DNA of 56,162 nucleotides from Candidatus Nanopelagicales bacterium (lineage in GTDB: Bacteria; Actinomycetota; Actinomycetes; S36-B12; GCA-2699445): assembly GCA_030700225.1 (NCBI GenBank), contig JAUYJT010000012.1, forward strand, positions 1 to 56,162. The letters run 5' to 3'. Shown piece after piece: positions 16,999-25,650 of the stretch (within the stretch, counting starts at the first letter, position 1; every line of letters starts with the position of its first letter). The notes under the pieces are model-generated. The model saw only the letters and a program-made list of their open reading frames with translations, ran no database searches and was not told the origin of the DNA. The position numbers and the translations under genes are program-made.

Positions 16999-18092
16999 TG
17001 GAGCTCCGCCCGGACCGTCCGATCCTGATCGGCGGTGTGCTCAAGGACTACGACTGGGGTGTGGTTGACGGCCTGGCCGCGTGGACCGGGCAGCGAGATG
17101 GCCGTCGGCAGGCTGAGCTGTGGTTTGGGGCTCACGCCAGCTCTCCTTCGCCTCTGGCCGGTGACCATTCGGGACTCATCACCGATGTCCTGGCTCCGGA
17201 GGATGTGCCGCTGCTCGTGAAACTCCTCGCCGCGGAGACTCCCTTGTCGCTGCAGGTACACCCGGACAGGGCGACCGCGATCGCGATGGCGTCCGAGCCG
17301 GGCAGTCGCGGCCTGCTCGCGGACGAGAACGAGAAGACAGAGATGCTCGTGGCGCTCGCGCCGAGCACCGTGCTGGTGGGTTGGCGGCCGCCCGTGCAGG
17401 CGGCGCGGCTCCTGGGCTGCGCTGGCGTCAGCCCTGAGGTGTTGGCCGCGCTGGACTCCGGCGACAGCGCCTTGGCGGCGGCGCTGTTGCTCGGTTCTGA
17501 GGCGATGTCCCGCACCCTGGAACAGTGGCACTCCGCGCTGACCGAGTGCGGGCTGGACGAGGTCACGGTCATCGCGATGAGCGCTGTGGCCCGACGGTTC
17601 GGCGAGGATCCGGGAGTGGCTGTCGCGACGTTGCTGGACGCTAGGCGCCTGAGTCCAGGTGAGGCCGTTTACCTACCGGCGGGAGTGCCCCATGCCTACG
17701 TGCACGGGATGGGCGCGGAAGTGATGACATCGTCGGACAATGTGCTACGGCTTGGCCTGACCCACAAGACCGTGTCCGTGGAACACGCGTTGGAAGCGAT
17801 GCGCCGCGACCGCACGGGGACGCTGTTGAGCGTCCCGGGCGACGGGCGGTACTCGGTCCCGGGGGCTCCCTTCGAGATTGTCTCGGTGGGTCACGAGCCC
17901 GTCGAGTTTGAGGGCGGAAGGTACAGGTTGGTCCTGCCCGTGAGCGGATCGGCCGCAGCCGACACGGGCACTGACGTGGCAACCGCACCGCAGGGTCTCG
18001 CGCTGGCCCTGACCTCGCGCACGCCGACGGTGAGGATCACCGCATCGGGTCACACTCTGGTGGCCGTGGCTCTCGCACAGGACCAGGTTTGA
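16998..18092 (+). CDS. manA: Mannose-6-phosphate isomerase, class I
   Basis: ManA converts fructose-6-P to mannose-6-P, the step before ManB. From ATG 16998 the protein has 364 residues. Type I signatures are present: GVLKDYDWG at the N-terminus, LSLQVHPDRATA (zinc His), NEKTEM (zinc Glu) and YLPAGVPHAYVHGMGAEVMTSSDNVLRLGLTHK, the long active-site signature. The start overlaps the upstream stop by one base, and the stop overlaps the TTG start of the next gene. Supply of mannose precursors is the evident purpose of this operon segment. Confidence 0.93.
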   Translation: MELRPDRPILIGGVLKDYDWGVVDGLAAWTGQRDGRRQAELWFGAHASSPSPLAGDHSGLITDVLAPEDVPLLVKLLAAETPLSLQVHPDRATAIAMASEPGSRGLLADENEKTEMLVALAPSTVLVGWRPPVQAARLLGCAGVSPEVLAALDSGDSALAAALLLGSEAMSRTLEQWHSALTECGLDEVTVIAMSAVARRFGEDPGVAVATLLDARRLSPGEAVYLPAGVPHAYVHGMGAEVMTSSDNVLRLGLTHKTVSVEHALEAMRRDRTGTLLSVPGDGRYSVPGAPFEIVSVGHEPVEFEGGRYRLVLPVSGSAAADTGTDVATAPQGLALALTSRTPTVRITASGHTLVAVALAQDQV

Positions 18093-19021
18093 GCTCCGAG
18101 GGGGGACTGAGAGCCGTCGTGGCGGCCCTGCTGGCGAATGTCGGGATCGCGATCGCGAAGTTCATCGCCTTCGCGCTGACCGGCTCGTCGTCGATGCTCT
18201 CCGAGGCTGTTCACTCGCTGGCTGATTCCGGTAACCAGATCCTGCTGCTCGTCGGTAACAAGCGAAGCCGCCGACGCTCAACCTCGACACATCAATTCGG
18301 ATACGGGCGGGTTCGCTACCTCTACGGGTTCATAGTCGCCATCGTCTTGTTCCTCGTCGGTGGCCTGTTCTCGCTGTTCGAGGGTTGGCACAAGATCCAG
18401 CACCCCGAGGCGCTCAGCGACCCCGGGGTGGCCTTCATAGTTCTTGGCGTGGCCATCCTGCTGGAAGGCCTGTCTCTGCGAATCGCGGTTCGGGAGGCCA
18501 AGAAGATGCGCGGTCGCCACGGGCTTCCCTCGTTCTTGCGGCGGACGCGCAACCCTGAGATTTCGGTGATCCTGCTGGAGGACACAGGTGCCCTCGTCGG
18601 GCTGGTGTTCGCTCTGGCTGGCGTGACTGTCGCCACGCTCACCGGTGACGGGCGATGGGACGGTCTCGGCGCTGCCGCTGTCGGCACCCTGCTCGTCGTG
18701 ATCGCCGTGTTCCTGGGCGTTGAGATGGCATCACTGCTGACAGGGGAGAGCGCGCTGCCGGAGGAGGAGCGCGCGATTCGGCAGGCAATCGAGTCCACCG
18801 ACGGCGTGGGCAGGGTCATCCATCTGCGCACTTTGCACCTTGGTCCGGACGAGCTCCTCGTCGCCGCCAAGATTGGGGTCGATCCTTCGCGGACGGCGCT
18901 GCAGGTGTCCTCGATCATCGACGCCGCCGAGAGGCGACTGCGCGAAACGGTGACCAAGGAATGCGTCGTGTACCTAGAACCGGACATCTACGAGCTGGGC
19001 GAGGCTGGGGGCACTTCCTAG
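18089..19021 (+). CDS. Cation diffusion facilitator (CDF) family exporter
   Basis: This 310-residue protein has the CDF N-terminus: NVGIAIAKFIAFALTGSSSMLSEAVHSLADSGNQILLLVGNK. The S-x3-E-x3-H-S-x2-D pattern carries the metal-site Asp/His of TM2. FGYGRVRYLYGF and a cytoplasmic C-terminal domain follow. Six membrane segments can be traced. It should export divalent cations (Zn, Co, Fe or Mn) by proton exchange; the metal cannot be told from sequence. The start is TTG 18089 in a TTGA overlap with manA. Confidence 0.9.
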   Translation: MSSEGGLRAVVAALLANVGIAIAKFIAFALTGSSSMLSEAVHSLADSGNQILLLVGNKRSRRRSTSTHQFGYGRVRYLYGFIVAIVLFLVGGLFSLFEGWHKIQHPEALSDPGVAFIVLGVAILLEGLSLRIAVREAKKMRGRHGLPSFLRRTRNPEISVILLEDTGALVGLVFALAGVTVATLTGDGRWDGLGAAAVGTLLVVIAVFLGVEMASLLTGESALPEEERAIRQAIESTDGVGRVIHLRTLHLGPDELLVAAKIGVDPSRTALQVSSIIDAAERRLRETVTKECVVYLEPDIYELGEAGGTS

Positions 19022-19168
19022 ACCGAGGGGCGGGCAACGTCCGCTGCTAGAAGTGTGTGGCAAACTGGCGGTCGCGGACCATCGAAGCCTCGTGCCGTTC
19101 GCTCCCCCGCGAGACTCATGCGGAACGCTGACGTCGTGGCGCTGGGGTGGACGATTCGACCTGATGGG

Positions 19169-20620
19169 ATGGTGATGGCCGTGTTGAGTAGTAACCCTGA
19201 GGACTTCAAGGTCGCTGATCTGGACCTGGCGGATTTTGGCCGCCGGGAGATCTCGCTCGCCGAGCATGAGATGCCCGGTCTGATGGCCATGCGCGAGCAG
19301 TACGCGGCCGATCAGCCTCTGCGCGGAGCGCGGATCACTGGCTCCCTGCACATGACAGTCCAGACCGCGGTTCTGATCGAGACGCTGATTGCGCTCGGTG
19401 CCGAAGTTCGGTGGGCGTCATGCAACATCTACTCCACGCAGGACCACGCCGCCGCCGCTGTCGTTGTTGGCCCCGACGGAAGTCCGGATGACCTTCGCGG
19501 AGTCCCAGTGTTCGCTTGGAAGGGCGAGACGCTCACCGAGTACTGGTGGTGCACACGCCAGGCGCTCACATGGCCGGGCGAGGGTCCGAACATGCTCCTG
19601 GACGACGGCGGTGACGCCACCATGCTCGTGCACAAGGGTGTCGAATTCGAGAAGGCGGGGGAGGTGCCACAGGCCAGCGCCGAAGACAGCGCTGAGTACT
19701 CGGTCGTGCTGGATCTGCTGCGGCACAGCCTTGTTGAATCGCCACGGCGCTGGACCGAAGTGTCAACCGGGATCATCGGGGTCACGGAGGAGACCACGAC
19801 TGGAGTGCATCGCCTGTACGAAATGGCACGCGAGGGCTCATTGATGTTCCCGGCGATCAACGTCAACGATGCTGTGACCAAGAGCAAGTTCGACAACAAG
19901 TACGGCTGCCGCCACTCCCTGATCGACGGGATCAACCGCGCGACCGACGTTCTGATCGGCGGCAAGGTGGCCGTCGTATGCGGGTATGGGGACGTCGGCA
20001 AGGGGTGCGCGGACTCGCTGCGGGGCCAGGGCGCCCGAGTGATGATCACTGAGATCGACCCAATCTGTGCCCTACAGGCCGCCATGGACGGCTTCCAGGT
20101 GAGTCGCCTGGAGGACGTACTGGGTAGCGCCGACATCTTCGTTACCGCGACCGGTTGCGTGAATGTCATCACCGCTAGCCAGATGGCCCGAATGAAGCAT
20201 CAGGCGATCGTCGGGAATATCGGTCACTTCGACAATGAGATCGATGTAGCGGGGCTCGCGTCGCTCGCCGTGAAGCATCTAGTCAAGCCTCAGGTGGACA
20301 GGTGGGAGTTCGCTGATGGGCATTCGATCATCGTGCTGAGCGAAGGGCGTCTGCTGAACCTGGGCAACGCGACCGGGCACCCCTCGTTCGTAATGTCCAA
20401 CTCGTTCACCAACCAGGTCCTGGCGCAGATCGAGCTGTTCACGAAGCCTCAGGAGTACCCGGTTGCCGTCCACGTGCTACCGAAGCACCTTGATGAGATG
20501 GTCGCGCGGCTGCACCTTGACGCGCTGGGGGTAGATCTGACGCAGCTCACCGAAGCGCAAGCGTCGTACCTGGGAATCAGCGCGGACGGACCGTACAAGC
20601 CGCATCACTACCGGTACTGA
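19169..20620 (+). CDS. ahcY: Adenosylhomocysteinase (SAH hydrolase)
   Basis: AhcY splits S-adenosylhomocysteine to homocysteine and adenosine, closing the methyl cycle. Motifs: [72 protein letters not shown], the NAD loop [13 protein letters not shown] and the C-terminal [11 protein letters not shown]. The frame is open further upstream, but family alignment places the start near ATG 19169 or ATG 19175; no strong ribosome binding site decides. Length is about 483 residues, normal for actinobacteria. It is the last conserved gene before the IS and the gas-vesicle island; in mycobacteria the mtrAB operon follows shortly after. Confidence 0.94.
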   Translation: MVMAVLSSNPEDFKVADLDLADFGRREISLAEHEMPGLMAMREQYAADQPLRGARITGSLHMTVQTAVLIETLIALGAEVRWASCNIYSTQDHAAAAVVVGPDGSPDDLRGVPVFAWKGETLTEYWWCTRQALTWPGEGPNMLLDDGGDATMLVHKGVEFEKAGEVPQASAEDSAEYSVVLDLLRHSLVESPRRWTEVSTGIIGVTEETTTGVHRLYEMAREGSLMFPAINVNDAVTKSKFDNKYGCRHSLIDGINRATDVLIGGKVAVVCGYGDVGKGCADSLRGQGARVMITEIDPICALQAAMDGFQVSRLEDVLGSADIFVTATGCVNVITASQMARMKHQAIVGNIGHFDNEIDVAGLASLAVKHLVKPQVDRWEFADGHSIIVLSEGRLLNLGNATGHPSFVMSNSFTNQVLAQIELFTKPQEYPVAVHVLPKHLDEMVARLHLDALGVDLTQLTEAQASYLGISADGPYKPHHYRY

Positions 20621-20623
20621 TCC

Positions 20624-20710
20624 GTGCGCCCGGTCCGCCCAGCCGTCTACGAAGGGTGCCCGGCGGCGGCCCTGGTCGCGGCGCAGGTTCCAGGACGCGT
20701 CGTGCCGACA
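20624..20710 (+). pseudogene. Possible 5' fragment of the CPBP-protease gene, cut off by the IS
   Basis: From GTG 20624, directly after ahcY, 29 codons stay open up to the IS border (VRPVRPAVYEGCPAAALVAA then QVPGRVVPT). After the IS, the frame of the downstream CPBP gene is open before its GTG (VRDAVIALVGAFLL). Joined, they would form a plausible N-terminus for that membrane protein. This is inference: no ribosome binding site is seen and no target duplication confirms the join. Confidence 0.3.
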
Positions 20711-23167
20711 TCGTGGGGAGTCCAGAACTCCTGACATAGCGACTGGATGTTGAGCCAGATTCCCTTGTAGGAGAGCACTCTTGGGCGTGTTTGGCCGGTG
20801 TTTGGGCGCCAATGTGTGAGATCATTCACTTATGGATTCAGGGCAGGACAGAGTAGGTCGGGTGAGCCAGCCCGTGTTGTCGCTGTTGCCGCCGCAGGCT
20901 CGGGCGGTCGGCCCGTCCGCTGGTCTACTGGAAGGCCCGCACGGCGGTGTGGTTTTCGTGTTCGGGCTGGCTACGTTCAGCTACGCGGCCACCGATGAGA
21001 TCGGCCGTCGGCTTGCGGCAGTGCAACTGGTGACATCCAGGATCGCGACATCGGTGGAGGTGGCCTCGGCGTTCGCGGTCTCCACGGTGACGCTGTGGCG
21101 CTGGGGAGCCGACTTCGCCTCCGGCGGGGTGGCCGGGCTCCAGCGCGCGCGCACTGGGCCGAAGGGGCCGATCAAGCTCACCCCGGCGCTAAGCGCCCAG
21201 ATCGGCGAGCTCGACGCCTCTGGTCTGTCGTTGCGCCGGATCGCAACCCGGGTGGGGGTGTCGACCGCGACGGTGCGGGTCGCGCTCGGGCGCGTTGCCC
21301 CACCGATCCAGGCGGCACCCGAGGCGGCGAACACCGATGATGCTGTCGTCGACACGGCCGCGAGGCAAGACGACGTTCACGACCACGACGTTGACGCTGC
21401 TGGCGTCGGAGATCTTGTCATCCTGGCGGCACCGGAGCCGCGCACCGCCGAACGCGCCGCGGCGCGTTTCGGGTATCTGGCCGAGGCCCCGGTGGTGATC
21501 ACCGAGGGTGCCCAGCTGCCCCTGGCCGGTCTGCTGCTGGCCTTGCCAGCGTTACAGGCGACCGGACTGCTCGAAGTCGCGGCCGAGGTCTATGGGCACC
21601 TGCGCAAAGGTTTCTACGGGCTGCGCGCCACCTTGCTGATGGGGGTGTTCATGGCGTTGCTGCGCGAACCGCGCGCCGAAGGCGCCACCCGGCTGCGCCC
21701 CGCCGATCTGGGCCGACTGCTGGGCTTGGACCGGGCCCCGGAAGTCAAGACGCTGCGCCGCAAGCTCACCGAGCTCGCCGGTCACGGCAGGGGAGCCGGA
21801 CTACAGGCCGGCCTGGGCGCCCATCACGTCACAACCCGCCCAGAGGCGGTCGGGTTCCTCTACCTCGACGGGCATGTCCGGGTCTACACCGGTACCCGGG
21901 AACTACCAAAGACCCACATCGCCAGGATGCGCATCGCCGGGCCTGCAACCGAGGAAACCTGGGTATGCGATAGCGAGGGTGACCCGGTGATGGTCATCAC
22001 CGCTGCCCCATCCCAGTCGCTGGCCGCCGAGCTGCGCCGGTCGCTGCCTGGACTGCGGGCACTGATCGGACCGGATCGGCGGTGCACCGTCGTGTTCGAC
22101 CGCGGCGGCTACTCCCCGACGGTCTTCACCGAAATCATCACCGCCGGCTTCGATGTCCTGACCTACTTCAAAGGCACCTGGGCCCGCTGCGATGGTGCGG
22201 CGTTCAACACCATGGGCCACACCGCCGCGGACGGCACCGTCCACAGCTATGAGCTCGCCGAACGCCCCATCGTGCTGCCCGTGCCAGGCCAGCGCGCCGC
22301 CGACGGTCGCGACCTGACACCGGCGAGCACGCTGACGTTGCGCCTGATCGTGCGCCGCGGCCCCGACGGGCACCAAACCCCGATCCTGACCAACCGCACC
22401 GATTTGAACGCCCCCGAGATCGCCTACCGGATGAGCGCCCGGTGGCGGCAGGAGAACTACTTCAAATACGCCCGCGAACACTTCGCCCTAGACGCCCTCG
22501 ACAGCTACGCCGACCAACCCGACGATCCTGAGCGACTGGTGCCGAACCCGGCGAAGGCCCGTGCCAAAGACCAGGTCGGCGCTGCCCGCAAGGCACTCAC
22601 CACAGCCCAAGCCGACCTCGCCGACACAATCGACAAAACGCTCACCCGAGCCCGCCGCCCCGCCAACAGCGGCACCATCACCCTGGACCCGACCGTCTGC
22701 GAAGCCCTAACTGCCGCGCGAGCCGATCTCGCCGCCGCCAAGCAGGCCTCGCGAGACACCGCCAGCCACCTGCCGCTGTCAGCCGTGCGGCCCGGCAGCC
22801 GACTACTGGAAACCGAACGCAAACTGCTGACCCACGCGATCAGGATGAGCGCCTACAACAGCGAAAGCGCCCTGGCCCGACTGCTGCGTCCGCACTACAG
22901 TCGCGGTCAGGACGAAACCCGTGCGCTCCTGCGCGAAGCGTTCACACTGCCCGGGGACATCCAGATCATCGGCAGCACCCTGCACGTGCGCCTCGACCCC
23001 GCCTCAGCACCCAGACGCAGCAACGCCCTCGCGGCCCTATGCACCGAACTGACCCAAACCCAAACGCGCTACCCCGACACCAACCTGACCCTGGCATACA
23101 GCGTCAAAGGCCACCCCGGCCCTACATAAACCAACTCACCCTGTCAGGAGTTCTGGAGTCCGCGATG
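20709..23167. mobile_element. 2.4-kb insertion sequence with large DDE transposase
   Basis: Terminal inverted repeats match at 19 of 20 positions: 20717-20736 (GGAGTCCAGAACTCCTGACA) and the complement of 23142-23161. A further CATCG(T/C)GG extends outward on both sides with a short indel, giving limits near 20709 and 23167. The element carries one 765-residue transposase. It lies between ahcY and the CPBP gene, at the edge of the gas-vesicle island. Confidence 0.8.
20832..23129 (+). CDS. Large DDE transposase (unclassified IS family)
   Basis: The 765-residue protein begins with a helix-turn-helix region typical of transposases (SRIATSVEVASAFAVSTVTL, then LSLRRIATRVGVSTATVRVA). The catalytic half has candidate acids in GFLYLDGHVRVYTGT, CTVVFDRGGYSP and RWRQENYFKYAREHFALDAL, consistent with an RNase-H DDE fold. 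A charged helical insert (about 570-650) and a C-terminal domain follow. Similar long proteins are annotated as transposases in actinobacteria and Chloroflexi, but I cannot name the IS family with certainty. The frame is intact and lies inside clear inverted repeats. Confidence 0.8.
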   Translation: MDSGQDRVGRVSQPVLSLLPPQARAVGPSAGLLEGPHGGVVFVFGLATFSYAATDEIGRRLAAVQLVTSRIATSVEVASAFAVSTVTLWRWGADFASGGVAGLQRARTGPKGPIKLTPALSAQIGELDASGLSLRRIATRVGVSTATVRVALGRVAPPIQAAPEAANTDDAVVDTAARQDDVHDHDVDAAGVGDLVILAAPEPRTAERAAARFGYLAEAPVVITEGAQLPLAGLLLALPALQATGLLEVAAEVYGHLRKGFYGLRATLLMGVFMALLREPRAEGATRLRPADLGRLLGLDRAPEVKTLRRKLTELAGHGRGAGLQAGLGAHHVTTRPEAVGFLYLDGHVRVYTGTRELPKTHIARMRIAGPATEETWVCDSEGDPVMVITAAPSQSLAAELRRSLPGLRALIGPDRRCTVVFDRGGYSPTVFTEIITAGFDVLTYFKGTWARCDGAAFNTMGHTAADGTVHSYELAERPIVLPVPGQRAADGRDLTPASTLTLRLIVRRGPDGHQTPILTNRTDLNAPEIAYRMSARWRQENYFKYAREHFALDALDSYADQPDDPERLVPNPAKARAKDQVGAARKALTTAQADLADTIDKTLTRARRPANSGTITLDPTVCEALTAARADLAAAKQASRDTASHLPLSAVRPGSRLLETERKLLTHAIRMSAYNSESALARLLRPHYSRGQDETRALLREAFTLPGDIQIIGSTLHVRLDPASAPRRSNALAALCTELTQTQTRYPDTNLTLAYSVKGHPGPT

Positions 23168-23169
23168 CG

Positions 23170-23820
23170 GTGATCGCACTCGTTGGAGCGTTCTTGCTGG
23201 CTCTCGCGGGCGCGATCGTTGCCTTGGAGATGGGCGTTCTCGGTTCGGGGGCAGATCTTGTCCTGGGGACGCTGGTGCCGTGGATCGTCATGGCTGGCTG
23301 GCCACTGTGGATCGTGCACCGGCGCGGCAACGGACCGCGGATTGATCTTGGGCTCCGGCTGAGTTGGAGCGATCTTGGCTGGGGTCTGCTTGGCGGCGTC
23401 GCAGCGCTGGTCCTTGGGTCCCTGGCCGCGGCCTTGACGACGCTGTGGGTAGGAGATTTCGATTCCGCTGCTGGTGATGTGGCGCGCGAGATCGCCGAGT
23501 CGGGCGCTGCTTGGCTGCTCGTACTGTTCGCCGTCCTTGTCGTGGTCGGCGCTCCCTTCGTGGAGGAGCTGGTTTTCCGCGGGCTGCTGTGGGCGGGTCT
23601 GCGCAGGCGCGGGTGGAGTGCCTGGGTGACAGGTGTCGTCACGACGCTGGCTTTCGCGCTGTTCCACCTGGAGATCAAGCGAATACTCGTTCTGGCTGCA
23701 GTCGCTGCCGTTCTGGCGGTGCTTCGCCAGCGCACGGCCGCCCTCGGGGCGCCAATGGTCGCTCACGCGGTGAACAACCTGCCAGGGGCGATCGCGATGG
23801 TGGCGCTCGCTTCGGGCTAG
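23170..23820 (+). CDS. CPBP-family intramembrane metalloprotease
   Basis: The 216-residue membrane protein has the Abi/CAAX-protease motifs: EELVFRGLLWAGLRRRG (EExxxR), FALFH (second His motif) and HAVNN near the C-terminus. Six or so hydrophobic segments surround them. These enzymes cleave prenylated or other membrane substrates in some systems; the role here is unknown. The visible start GTG 23170 is 3 bp from the IS end and has no ribosome binding site of its own, so the native 5' end is probably on the other side of the IS. Expression may depend on the IS. Confidence 0.8.
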   Translation: MIALVGAFLLALAGAIVALEMGVLGSGADLVLGTLVPWIVMAGWPLWIVHRRGNGPRIDLGLRLSWSDLGWGLLGGVAALVLGSLAAALTTLWVGDFDSAAGDVAREIAESGAAWLLVLFAVLVVVGAPFVEELVFRGLLWAGLRRRGWSAWVTGVVTTLAFALFHLEIKRILVLAAVAAVLAVLRQRTAALGAPMVAHAVNNLPGAIAMVALASG

Positions 23821-23883
23821 TGGTTCCGCGCAGGCGCTACTGCTACCCAGGTGCTACTTCCGGGGGTCGTTCCCAAGCTCGGG

Positions 23884-24228
23884 TCAGACGGCGGCCCCGG
23901 CCGCGAGTCCCACACCGTGGCACTTGACGCAGTACAGAAGCGGACTGGCTGGTTCGCGGCCGGTGGCCGAACAGCGATCGCACTCGATGACGGGTTCTCT
24001 GACGGTCTGAGCTCCCTTGCCACCGCAGGCTCCGCACGTCAGCCGCTTCCCGGGCTGGACCCCGGAGCCAGAACAGAACGCGCACCCGGCCCTGGGCGGG
24101 CGCACGCGGACGTTTCCGCTTCCGCCGCACACCTCGCAGACGGAGCTGGCCGACATGATATCGAACGGGTCGAGTCCCTGTCCCTTGCAGAAGGCACAGA
24201 TCAAGTAGTTGTCGGGGTTGTCCATCAT
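23884..24228 (-). CDS. Stand-alone CXXCXGXG zinc-binding protein (DnaJ zinc-domain-like)
   Basis: This 114-residue protein is almost wholly made of DnaJ-type cysteine motifs: CAFCKGQG, CEVCGGSG, CAFCSGSG, CGACGGKG, CDRCSATG and CVKCHGVG. Four perfect and two weaker copies could bind two or three zinc ions. There is no J-domain or substrate-binding barrel. The start at 24228 overlaps the stop of the 66-residue gene (ATGA). It ends the minus-strand arm of the gas-vesicle island. In DnaJ this domain helps present clients to Hsp70; here the J-domain sits on a GvpF protein and a DnaK ends the cluster, so a shared chaperone role is a reasonable inference. Confidence 0.8.
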   Translation of the reverse strand: MMDNPDNYLICAFCKGQGLDPFDIMSASSVCEVCGGSGNVRVRPPRAGCAFCSGSGVQPGKRLTCGACGGKGAQTVREPVIECDRCSATGREPASPLLYCVKCHGVGLAAGAAV

Positions 24229-24425
24229 GCTCCCCGACCTGGCCGCGCCGCCCGTGAGAGGGAAATGGCTCCACGGCGTGCTGACAGCATCCGGTTGGAG
24301 ACGGCGATGTCCAGCGTCTGGTTGGCGCGCGCCTTCCGCGTATTCAGGCTTGGAGCCGATTGCGCTTTCCGGACCTGGGAGAGCCCAGGGATTTCGTTGG
24401 ACGTCAGGACTGTTCTTCTCCGCAT
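24225..24425 (-). CDS. Small basic protein, 66 residues, function unknown
   Basis: ATG 24425 has a very good ribosome binding site (AGGAGG, 4 nt upstream, preceded by an A-rich stretch). The product (MRRRTVLTSNEIPGLSQVRK..., ending SRAARPGRGA) is rich in Arg, Ser and Ala, with no Cys and no membrane segment. Its stop overlaps the start of the zinc-protein gene, so the two are likely co-translated. I recognise no family. It could be a short nucleic-acid or vesicle-binding peptide, or partly a leader that drives translation of the next gene. Confidence 0.5.
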   Translation of the reverse strand: MRRRTVLTSNEIPGLSQVRKAQSAPSLNTRKARANQTLDIAVSNRMLSARRGAISLSRAARPGRGA

Positions 24426-24508
24426 GTTGCCTCCTGTTTTCAGATCGTTCCTTTTTCGAATGTTGCCAGCCGGTCCGAGCTGCTGACTCGTGCGCGGGAC
24501 CGCTGGGC

Positions 24509-24835
24509 TCAGCCTCTTGGCCCGAACGCGTCGCGCCACTCACGGGTTGAGTTCCGGCGCTCCTCGGCGTGTCTGGCCATTTCGTCGGCGACATTGCTGC
24601 GCAGATGCTCGACCTCTTCCCTGCGCTGCTCTGCGCGTTCGGCGCTTGCTGCTCGCCGCTCCGAGCCGAGGTCATCCAGCTTGGATCTGGTCTCGTCGCA
24701 CAAGCTCGCAGTTCCCTCGCGGAGCTCCTCGCCGCGAACTCTGCCGTCTTGCTTGCGCGCCTCCTCATCGGCGAGGCGGGCCTCCTTGTCCGAGACCAGC
24801 CGCGGGATCAGATCGGAAAGGTTTGAATCTGCCAC
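24509..24835 (-). CDS. Charged coiled-coil protein, gas-vesicle-linked
   Basis: A 108-residue, highly charged helical protein (LIPRLVSDKEARLADEEARK, ERRAASAERAEQRREEVEHL). Heptad-like spacing through most of its length suggests one long coiled coil. It resembles in composition the N-terminal half and repeats of the GvpC-like protein across the divergent promoter (27160-28119), which also has DLVDGLVGSAR followed by charged helices. GTG 24835 has GAAGG a few bases upstream. It lies between the response regulator and the small basic gene in the same direction. A vesicle-surface or scaffold role is inferred from context only. Confidence 0.6.
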   Translation of the reverse strand: MADSNLSDLIPRLVSDKEARLADEEARKQDGRVRGEELREGTASLCDETRSKLDDLGSERRAASAERAEQRREEVEHLRSNVADEMARHAEERRNSTREWRDAFGPRG

Positions 24836-24987
24836 GTTGCCTTCTTCCGGTCACTTGAGACCCACCACGCTGAAAGATCCCCGCGCACTCCATTGTGTCC
24901 TCGCGGCCGACCAGCCACGCAACTCGCGGTTGGCCACATCCTGCGGCCCCTCGGCTCAGGGTCGGTGGCCATCTGGCCACATCTGTG
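24836..24987. other. Gap with a short hairpin between regulator and coiled-coil gene
   Basis: These 152 bp contain the perfect inverted repeat GTGGCCATCTGGCCAC at 24965-24980, just after the response-regulator stop on the minus strand. It could reduce read-through into the coiled-coil gene. No promoter motif stands out. Confidence 0.4.
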
Positions 24988-25650
24988 CTATCCGGTGGAC
25001 GCGTTGAAGAACCCGGCGGCAGCCATCTTGGCTACGGCTTCGGTGCGGTTACTGGCGCCTGCCTTCTTGAGGATGGACTGGACGTGTTTCTTGACCGTCG
25101 ACTCGGACACGATCAGCCGGTCGGCGATGTCCTTGTTCACTTCGCCAGCGGCCAGGTGGATCAGCACTTCCCGTTCGGCCGGGGTCAGCTGAGCAACCAT
25201 GTGCCGGGAGCGAGCGTCCCCCATCTTCGTCATCTTCATTGCCTTGTCCAGAAGGTCTCTCCGGAACAGTGTCATTCCGCCGACGACCGCGTGGACCGTG
25301 TGTGTCAGCAGAGGGCCTGAACAGTCCTTCAACAGATACCCTGACGCCCCGCTCGCGATCGCCTCCACTACGAAGGCGTCCTCGTCGTAGTTCGACAGGA
25401 AGACGATGTGAACTCTGGGCAGCTTGGACCTGAGCCACTTCGCGAGGGCGAGACCGTTCTCCGGTGGCCCGAGCTCGATGTCCATCAGGACGACGTCCGG
25501 CTCCTTGGCTGCTACGAGTTCGGTGAGGGTGTCGCGGTCGTGAGCGCAGCCGATGACCTGAATGTGCTTGTCGCGATCCAGCATGGATCGGGCGCCTTCG
25601 CAGGCCAGGTCGTGATCGTCGACAATGGCCACCCTGATCGCGGTCACCAT
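24988..25650 (-). CDS. NarL/FixJ-family response regulator
   Basis: A 220-residue regulator. The receiver domain has VAIVDDHDL (acid pocket), the phospho-acceptor Asp57 in DVVLMDIEL and GYLLKDCSG with the conserved Lys. The LuxR-type helix-turn-helix (about 152-215; LTPAEREVLIHLAAGEVNKD, then VSESTVKKHVQSILKKAGAS) binds DNA. Its start overlaps the kinase gene by 7 nt, so the two form a coupled pair. It is transcribed away from gvpA across a 498-bp gap and is the natural candidate regulator of the vesicle genes. Confidence 0.92.
   Translation of the reverse strand: MVTAIRVAIVDDHDLACEGARSMLDRDKHIQVIGCAHDRDTLTELVAAKEPDVVLMDIELGPPENGLALAKWLRSKLPRVHIVFLSNYDEDAFVVEAIASGASGYLLKDCSGPLLTHTVHAVVGGMTLFRRDLLDKAMKMTKMGDARSRHMVAQLTPAEREVLIHLAAGEVNKDIADRLIVSESTVKKHVQSILKKAGASNRTEAVAKMAAAGFFNASTG

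Noticed and set aside
19022-19168. Possible SAH riboswitch before ahcY
   Set aside because: I could not trace the conserved core or the paired elements of known SAH riboswitches in this stretch.
23122-23766. Long open frame on the minus strand opposite the CPBP gene
   Set aside because: It is a shadow of the GC-rich CPBP codons, with low-complexity polar content and no start signals.
24236-24768. Long minus-strand extension upstream of the CXXCXGXG protein
   Set aside because: The extension overlaps the coiled-coil gene and the small gene in another frame and has no conserved pattern. The ATG at 24228 gives the compact zinc protein.
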